From: Ulota crispa
Lineage: Eukaryota; Streptophyta; Bryopsida; Orthotrichales; Orthotrichaceae
Direction: 5' to 3'
NCBI GenBank assembly: GCA_963920765.1
Contig: OY987244.1
Coordinates: 4,280,501 to 4,344,500, forward strand
Length of the DNA stretch: 64,000 bases
The notes beneath the pieces were generated by a model. That model was given only the letters and a program-made list of their open reading frames with translations, was not told the origin of the DNA and searched no databases. Shown here one piece after another: positions 56,971 through 64,000 of this stretch. Position 1 is the stretch's first letter; every line of letters begins with the position of its first letter. The translations under genes and the position numbers were made by a program.

Positions 56971-57174
56971 TCTATATCTATAAAAGAATCCTATGAGTTG
57001 TTTTAGATGAAAAGTAAAGAGTTTGAGTGCAACTATGAGTTGCATTCCATGCATGTAAGTTGCGCCTTTTATATTTTTTTTATTTGACAAATTGCACCTT
57101 TTATGTTTTCTATTGTTGCACCTTTTACATTTTCTACGTAATGCCTCCGTTGGTACAACGGGTAGGTAAACTAG
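56971..57174 (+). mobile_element. Helitron-like unit 5 (204 bp)
   Basis: Starts TCTATATCTATAAAAGAATC and ends CCGTTGGTACAACGGGTAGG-TAAACTAG, with complete 3' hairpin and CTAG. The next unit begins at the following base. Confidence 0.78.
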
Positions 57175-57507
57175 TCTTATATAATAACAGAATATCAGGC
57201 GGTCGAACTCAACAATTCTGTAGGTGAGGAGGACAATTTTGCAAAGCCCATTTTTAGTTCCACTTAATAAATAGAGTAGAATACAAGTTTCACTAAAGGT
57301 ATAAATGGTATAAAGTAAAATCACCTACAACGCTTTAATAGATGTTAACATGTCACTGGCAGTTGCACCATTAGTGGCAATTGCACCACAACTTTCTCTC
57401 AACAAAAAAAGGGCACAAGGATAGGGGGCACGGGAATAGGGGGTGGAGGGCATAATCTCGTTGGTACAACAGGTTGCTTCCGTTGGTACAACGGGTATGT
57501 AAACTAA
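57175..57507 (+). mobile_element. Helitron-like unit 6 (333 bp)
   Basis: Starts TCTTATATAATAACAGAATA, shares its body with unit 1, carries a short stretch of the minisatellite (57412-57450), and ends CCGTTGGTACAACGGGTATG-TAAACTAA. The 3' hairpin is present twice in succession (57461 and 57479). Confidence 0.7.
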
Positions 57508-57604
57508 TGTGAATATAATTTTTTTATTTGATTTTTCATACAAGTTTAGGTTCCATTGTACCAATGGAAGCAACAACTTGTCTCAACTTGTCTCAAAGTA
57601 AAAC

Positions 57605-57901
57605 CTACACTAAATATTGCATTTAGGTTGCCTTCACAATTAGATTGCTTTACCCTGGTGAGTTACCTCATGACTCATTGCGTAGCCACTTGGAGGCACA
57701 TGCAACACACAAAATATTTAGATTTCACATGGTTTATGATTTGGAAGCTACGAATTTGTCTTTTTGCAACATCATTGTTGTTTGAAAATGATTTATCGCA
57801 GTAATTTTTGATGAAAAACACTAGAGCAGCAGTAAATATTTATATATTGTAAAATGTCAAGAAATTAGTGTGGGGCAACCTAAACACAATATTCAATGTA
57901 G
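57605..57901. mobile_element. MITE of the CTACACTAAAT family, uninterrupted copy (297 bp)
   Basis: CTACACTAAATATTGCATTT and the inverted right end CAATATTCAATGTAG bound it, with GGTTGCC and GGCAACC just inside. It serves as the intact reference for the copy split at 9103-9593. Confidence 0.75.
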
Positions 57902-58066
57902 TGTAAACCACTTTACACATGTACCCCTCTCTCCTCTATTGATCTTTTGTTAAAAAGACTCAATGTAAACTACGTTATGCATGTACCCTTCTCTCATGTG
58001 GTGGCTAACAATAAAGTATAACGGATCACTAAAAGTTACACCACAATACTCACTTTTAATCAATTA

Positions 58067-58386
58067 GGGGGATTTGGATTGTATCTGACATCCCAAGTCC
58101 CACCAAAATTTGAGAACCCGTTTGGAGGAGAGGCAAAAGATGGGACTTGGTGTTTCACTCTATGCCTAAAGTCCCACATCCCACTTGCTCACATGGTGCC
58201 TACAAGGCAGCACTTTTGGAAATTTTGGCACCAAAAAAAGTGGGACTTCACTCAAGGTTTCAGTTGACAAAAATGATAGAGCCAACTTTGAGCCCAAGTC
58301 CTATCTTTTTTGGCCCACATAGTTGGGATTTTGCTTTCCCGTGGGACTTCGTGACATGGGATGGGGAACGTAGTCTGAACTAGCCC
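58067..58386 (+). mobile_element. Tourist-like MITE (320 bp) with TTA target duplication
   Basis: Flanked by TTA at 58064-58066 and 58387-58389. Ends GGGGGATTTGGATTG and GTCTGAACTAGCCC are worn inverted repeats; internal GATGGGACTTGGTG and CCAAGTCCTATC are inverted too. The three-base T-T-A duplication points to the PIF/Harbinger group. Confidence 0.75.
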
Positions 58387-60139
58387 TTAGATTGAGTTGC
58401 TTCACCAAATGTTGACTATAAATTATGGACATTCAATTGCACCACAATACTCTTTCAACCAATCACAATGTAGATGTATAATTGTATTTATTTATGTATA
58501 TCTATACATATATATATATATATAAAAGATAAGATACCATATTTGTTAATTTGGGACTAAATGCTCATTTTGGGACTTTTGAAGGTTTAAAGCAATCACC
58601 TTAAACTAAGCTCTAGGTTTAAGGAGCGCTTTTTTTGGTACACATGCTCTCACCTAAGAGGAAGAATTTGCGAGGGACAAAATCTTAGTGGCTCAGACTC
58701 AATCTGATACCTTCAAATCTAGCGTTTAAATGATTTAAGGTTACTTTTTGGGTTTAAGGTGAAATGCAATTTGGGAATCGCTTTTTCCCAGTTTAACGAA
58801 TATGGCGTTAAATACTTTTGGAAAGTTCTGTGTATGATCATACCATGATGTAGAAATTCATGACGTAGATCAAATTTCTGTGACCTTCTATAAATAACTT
58901 TTTTGAATAGTGTGGTTATAGCCCCAAACTTTAATTGGCAATGAAATATTCAATTTTGTGAATTTTTCAAATTTTCAAATTTGAGTACGAATTAGAGTTG
59001 ATGGCCTCAATTTATTTAGGTGGTGTCAAATTTTAAAAAACGGGATTTTTATAGATTGAACTTAAATCAAGAGCATGAAGGAGTTGAAAGTTGCAAAAAT
59101 ACATAAGGAAAGCAATTTATTGTGACTTGTTCATAAAGAATAAAGAGTTCATCAAGGCAATTTTGAACACCATTCAAGTAACCCATTCAAGCAAATCCTA
59201 AAACAAGGAATAGATGAAATTCGTTGTGTTCTCACGGATGAGTAGTATTCCAAAATTATCCAACGCTACAAAATGGTGCCCTTGAAGTTTAGGGGTTAAA
59301 CAACATATCCAACCCAAGGGGCTAGTGTTCATATTATCTTTCTTTGTCTAAGAGCCAGTACCATTTAGTTGTGGTAACCTAGGCAAACATCTTTCTATTT
59401 AGCTCAATCCAAGCCATCCATTGTACTTATCGGCAACATCAAATTTTCCATGTCTGCTATCACATAAGAGGCTTGAAAAATCATTTGATTTTTGCCAAAG
59501 TGTCCAACTAATTCCTCATCTACTTGTTTCATTAATGTGATTGATCATGCATGCATACCCAACCTCTGTGTATGCTTCTTTTATTATTTTGGATTCTTGT
59601 GGCTGCCGCACTTGAACCTAAAGTGTTGTTGAAGAGTTAAAATCAATGAGACAAAAAATTGGACATACCACTAGGAGGTTGCTTATTCATATAAATTTCA
59701 TTTTTTGTTAGTTTTTTCCAGCTTCAATTGTACAATTTCAATCAAATACATCCTAGAAGTATTCTATCATTATGTACAATACTTCGTCATCATATAATGT
59801 ATCATAAGATGTCCGAACATACCTCTCATTAGAATATAATATAGTGCTTAACTGCCCAAGATTAAAATTAAAACAAGAGAACTCAAGGCACTTCCTTATT
59901 TTACTTTTACCAATAAACACCTTTGACGTCACAAGCAAGGCCTTGTATAAAGCTACTTAGTATCAATTCTATATACAATTTCTTGTGACATAATAATGTT
60001 AGTGAGAGTACGAAACCAGTTTAAAAAGGCATACATCTAGATACTATCTATGTAATAAGGCATACATCTAGATACTATCTATGTAATATTAGAAGCAAAA
60101 TTGGATGTATGTAATAAAATTTGCAAGTGGTGTCTTCTG
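58387..60139. other. intergenic AT-rich
   Basis: No gene is visible. A TTAA-type right end, GTTTAGGGGTTAAAC, lies at 59287-59300. A 24-base duplicate (GGCATACATCTAGATACTAT...) occurs twice at 60028-60085. Nothing else supported. Confidence 0.45.
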
Positions 60140-60892
60140 CGTTGGATGAATTGACCCCCTCATTGTATCCCATCTAAGCTATGAGGGTCGTAAACTGACC
60201 ATCTAAGGGCTCCCTTTTTCAGGGCCTTCCATGGATGGGAGGATTTTTAGATTATTTTTCAGATAAAGAGATGCGGAATGTAACACAAGTAGTTTCATAT
60301 TTTTTGAAGCATTTTTGAGTTACTTATGAATTTTCAAAGGTATGTGTCATAGGTCTCTATTTATATTCCTAGATTTTTCAAAGATCATTCAATTGTAAAT
60401 TGTGAAAAAATTTGGGGAACCAAGGAGGATGATTTGCTCTTACAAATTTTTTCCCATGCATTCAATGATTGTAAGTGGGTGATTTTAGAACCACATCATG
60501 TTCATTTAGAAGAAATCTACATGGGCGGTTCAAAATGACCGCACGTTATATGAACCTCCTACCTTACATGAACGGGACCCTCCGCGGCTCTATCTATTGC
60601 ACACTTATGTTTTTGGGCTAAGATGGAAAGGCTCTGCTTTTTTATAGATAAGGGTGAAAGTAATAAACTGCCCCTTGTCTGGAGTTAGTCAATTTTTTTC
60701 TTTTTGGAGAACCCATAATCAAGGTCTCTAAATTCAAATGTGAATTACAAATTTCCAAATTCAATCTTCTAATATTAAGTTTTCAAACCCTTACAATTTT
60801 GGAACTTGAAAAAGCAGAGCTTGTGCACTTTGGCCATACAAACTCATAAAGCAGTTGACCAAGCTCCTGGCGCCCTTCATCCAAGTGTGGGG
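60140..60892 (-). mobile_element. MITE related to 41149-41511, split and truncated by later insertions
   Basis: GGATGAATTGACCCCCTCAT at the left, then after an insertion CTATTGCACACTTATGTTTTTGGGCTAAG and CTCATAAAGCAGTTGACCAAG, follow the reverse of 41149-41511. The right end is cut by the Tourist-like element at 60896. Confidence 0.6.
60180..60566 (+). mobile_element. MITE nested in the previous element, same family as 43069
   Basis: Shares the interior of 43069-43458 and keeps the right end CTCCTACCTTA. It interrupts the older element between its GACCCCCTCAT end and its CTATTGCACAC segment. The left limit is approximate. Confidence 0.6.
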
Positions 60893-60895
60893 TAA

Positions 60896-61334
60896 GGGCA
60901 TCCCCAATGCAACGGGCATTTGAGCTTCGGAAAGTGTGTCAGCCCGTGCCTGACTTGGAGTCAAGTACAAAGCAAGGTCATTTCCCCAAGATAGTAGCTC
61001 CAATGCAAACTAGATCTGATACACACTAAACTAAATCTGACACACACTAAACATGAGTTTTTAATAGTTTATGTATTTTTTAAGTGCTTATGTGTGGCTG
61101 ATTCATGTCAAAAGTATATGAAATTCCCTAAAATTGCATTAGTGTCAGAGCTGGAGTGGTATGCAAGACTCTTCAAATAGCAAAAATTTGCAGAGGAGGG
61201 GCTCTTATGTGGGGAGCCTTGAAAATGCAGTATGGTTTAACTGCTGCATTGGAGCCCATGTTTTTGCACAAGTCCGGTTTAAAGCACTGCACAAGCTTTT
61301 GCTTGCCTCTATTACGGTTGCATTGGGGATGCCC
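60896..61334. mobile_element. Tourist-like MITE, GGGCATCCCC family, copy 1 (439 bp)
   Basis: GGGCATCCCCAATGCAACGG and the inverted CGGTTGCATTGGGGATGCCC bound it. TAA duplications lie at 60893-60895 and 61335-61337. TIR and three-base TAA site fit the PIF/Harbinger (Tourist) group. No coding capacity. Confidence 0.85.
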
Positions 61335-61337
61335 TAA

Positions 61338-61899
61338 CAAGAGCATTGCCAATGCAGCCATAAACATGCCTAGTATAATGTACATTTTGTATTTAATTAA
61401 TAATTGATCATAGCATAAATATTAGATTATTTGAATGGCATAACTTTTTTTATCGTAAAAATACAATAAAATTTTGGTTTGGACATTGGTTGATTTAGAT
61501 ACGTGGCATCAAATGTTAGCTAGCTTCCAAAAAAATTAGATGCCTCACCAAATCAAGCCTAAAAAGGGGAAAATCAGCTAAGGGCACGGTATAATGAGGT
61601 CATTATACTGTGCCCTTGGCTGATTTTCCTCTTTTTACCTCATTATACCGTGCCCTTGGCTGATTTTCCCCTTTCTAGGATTCATTTGGTGAGGCTTCTA
61701 ATTTTTTTGGAAGCTAGCTAACATTTGATGCCACGTATCTAAATCAACCAATGTCCAAACCAAAATTTTATTGTATTTTTACTATAAGAAAAGTTATGCC
61801 ATTCAAATAATCTAATATTTATACTATGATTGATTATTAATTAAATACAAAACATACATTATACTAGGCATGTTTACGGCTGCATTGGCGATGCCTTGG
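61338..61899. mobile_element. large foldback element (about 560 bp)
   Basis: Two arms of about 260 bp are near-exact inverted copies, from GAGCATTGCCAATGCAGCC / GGCTGCATTGGCGATGCC at the outside to AAGGGCACGGTATAATGAGG / CCTCATTATACCGTGCCCTT at the centre. A third partial copy of the central segment (CATTATACTGTGCCCTTGGC) lies in the loop. The outer ends resemble the GGGCATCCCC family. It lies between copies 1 and 2 of that family. Confidence 0.9.
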
Positions 61900-62321
61900 G
61901 GGCATCCCCAATCTAACCGGGAATATAGCCCCTGGAACTCTATCAAACCATGTCTGACTTAGAGTCAATTATAGAGCAAGGGCATTTTCCAGCCCAACAA
62001 CCTCCAATGCAAACAAGTTTTGACACTCACTAACCACTATTTTTTAATAGTTTATGTTTTTTTAAGTGCTTATGTGAGGAGATTTATGTCATAAATATCT
62101 AAAATTGCGTTAGAGTCAGAATTAGACACTCTAGAGTGGTATGCATGATTCTCCAAATAGTGAAAATATGCAAGGGAGGAACTCTTGCATGGGGAGCCCT
62201 GAAAAATGCAGTTGCAAGTACCTACTGCATTATAGCCTTGATTTTCACTCAAGTTGGGTATAACATTTTGTACAAACTTTTACCTTTACCTGCCTATGTT
62301 ACGGCTTGATTGGGGATGCTC
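61900..62321. mobile_element. Tourist-like MITE, GGGCATCCCC family, copy 2 (422 bp)
   Basis: GGGCATCCCCAATCTAACCG to CGGCTTGATTGGGGATGCTC. The interior matches copy 1 (AATAGTTTATG, TTTAAGTGCTTATGTG, GGGGAGCC). The flanking triplets (TTG, TGA) are not a clean duplication. Confidence 0.75.
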
Positions 62322-62324
62322 TGA

Positions 62325-62743
62325 GGGCATCTCCAATCCAATTGGGATTTGAGCTCGGGAAAGTGTGTCAGACCATGCCTGATGCCAGTTCTCTTATAGA
62401 GTAGGGCCATTTCCCAATCCACCACCTCCCAATGCACATACATTATGACACTCACTAAACACAATATTTTAATAATTTATGTCTTTTTTAAGTGCTTATG
62501 TGTGATTGATTCATGTCAGAAGTATATGAAATTTCCTGAAACTGAGTCAGTGTCAAAACTAGAGTGGTATGCAGAACTCTCCAAATAGTGAAAATTTGTA
62601 AGGGAGGGGCTCTTATATGGGGAGCCTTAAAAAATGTAGTATGATTTACATGCTGCATTGGAGCCCATGTTTTTGCTCAAATCCGATTTAAAGCACTGCA
62701 CAAGCTTTTGCCTGCCTCTATTACAGCTACATTGGGGATGCCC
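62325..62743. mobile_element. Tourist-like MITE, GGGCATCCCC family, copy 3 (419 bp)
   Basis: GGGCATCTCCAATCCAATTG to CAGCTACATTGGGGATGCCC, with TGA on both sides (62322-62324 and 62744-62746). The interior matches copy 1 closely (TTTAAAGCACTGCACAAGCT). Confidence 0.8.
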
Positions 62744-62746
62744 TGA

Positions 62747-64000
62747 GGAGGTCAGTTCATCCTGGCCTGTATTTTTTTGCAGATCAACAGTTTTGAGCCA
62801 AAGTAATTGCAGTGATTTTTGTAGGGAAGTTACACCAAACTATGCACTCATTGTTGAATCATGGGTCCTATTGAACCCCAGGTGACTTGTTGTAGCAGTG
62901 ACCCATTCCTTGCAAAAACAGTCATAATTTGTACAAACATATGACGTCATCATGGTGTTACTTCCAAGCTAATTTTGGTGCCTCAAAAAAAGATTTTAAT
63001 ATTCACCAATCACCATGGTTGGTAGGTAGTCAGAATAATTCCCCTCCATTACCAGTCTTGCTCCTCCAAGCTACTGCAGATTTTCATGTGCTGGTAAAGT
63101 TAGCAAGGTAAGGGCCGCTTTTCGCCAGGCTACTAAGATTTGGGGCCATTTTTGTGCCAAAATTTCAACGTAAATGGTTTAAGAATAGGCCCAAGCACCC
63201 AACATAATATGAGTGTGTTGGATGTTAGTTCTCTTACGTGTAAATGTCTTATGCCCAAAAAATTGAGGCTACTAGTGCAAACTTTGAGAACTTTAGGAGA
63301 AAAGGGGTACGAAATGGGACCAAGTAGAGATGTCAATATTTTTATTCCATCTCACAATGATAATTATCTCATAAGACTGTTTTCTATTGAAATTTATATA
63401 TTTTAATAAAATTTGACGATGGCATTGGTGCTAAGAATTGGCTTTTCCACGGTTTTCATTTTTGCAGGACCCGATTTTTGAAACTAGGGTCCTGTTAGAT
63501 CTTGTTTTTGTAATATTAAAACATGTTCTAAAAATTTGTCCTCAGCTTCTCATGTAAAGACCTTGAGGCTATTTTTAGAGAAACAGTCAATGAGAAATCA
63601 GCATTAAGAGTGTCCAACACTTGAAACCAACCTCAACTGATCATCTAAAGGCACCTTAAGCAGTTTAGCCTAAATGGTAGAGTCTGTTTGTTTCATACTG
63701 ACAAACAAACCTTTTATGAATCACTTTCATGTGACTAGGGAGAAATCAAGCAAAGAAGCAAGGGATTGCTTTGTTGTTAGACAAATCTCCAACTTGTTAA
63801 TATTTGGAATGTGATGTCCTCATTTTCTTCAAAGATTTTCCCAACATGAGGGTTTTGATCCATATTGGATGCATTGTAAAGTCTTAGTAAGAAAACCACA
63901 TCATATTTGGAGATGAAAGTAAAACTTTTGATACCACTTACTATACAGTAAAAGTGACTTTGTGCCGTAGGTTAAATTCAAGGGAAAATATCCAAAATAG
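62747..64000. other. intergenic, nothing recognised
   Basis: Moderately AT-rich. Frames under 90 codons show no family likeness, and no bounded repeat was found up to the window end. Confidence 0.5.

Overview
This window is nuclear DNA of a land plant. The evidence is spliceosomal GT-AG introns, plant-specific families (a THH1/TOM1/TOM3 seven-span membrane protein, a trihelix-type DNA-binding protein), AAACCCTAG telobox motifs in a 5' leader, and a typical plant transposon load (Stowaway, Tourist-like, CACTA-type, Helitron-like and Ty3/gypsy chromovirus). The species cannot be fixed from the sequence. Genes are islands of higher GC in AT-rich repeat sequence, about one gene per 15 kb. The protein sequences leave a non-flowering plant possible, but that is only an impression.

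Layout. 1-10.1 kb: no gene; about 0.95 kb TTAA-flanked elements at 608, 3113 and 6616, a CACTA-type MITE at 8567 and a nested MITE at 8981-9793. 10.2-19.1 kb: a 12-exon gene (CDS 12000-17828) for a 387-residue THH1/TOM1/TOM3 membrane protein; its introns hold a Stowaway MITE, another MITE and a truncated LTR. 19.2-25.3 kb: more TTAA elements, including a head-to-head pair, and a 1 kb inverted-repeat element. 25331-30587: one complete but dead chromovirus with CATAG target duplications. 30.6-37.2 kb: AT-rich DNA, a reverse-strand gag remnant, small MITEs and a GC-rich block. 37.6-40.8 kb: a trihelix-type gene. 41-46.4 kb: MITEs, a foldback with a (TA)n centre, a tRNA-derived SINE candidate and a 101 bp hairpin. 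46863-49103: seven-exon RFC2 (clamp-loader small subunit). 50280-52796, reverse strand: a long intronless frame for an 838-residue basic, mostly disordered protein I do not recognise. 55-57.5 kb: six Helitron-like units head to tail, two carrying an expanded minisatellite. 57.5-62.7 kb: nested MITEs including a large foldback. The rest shows nothing.

The four genes do not form a pathway: one replication factor, one putative transcription factor, one membrane protein and one orphan. The less expected content is in the repeats: a TTAA-specific, CCCCTAAAGG-ended family resembling piggyBac-type elements, the Helitron concatemer, and several long inverted repeats able to give hairpin RNA. The trihelix gene has a start hexamer (ATGCAG) present both at the end of its leader exon and at the end of the following intron.
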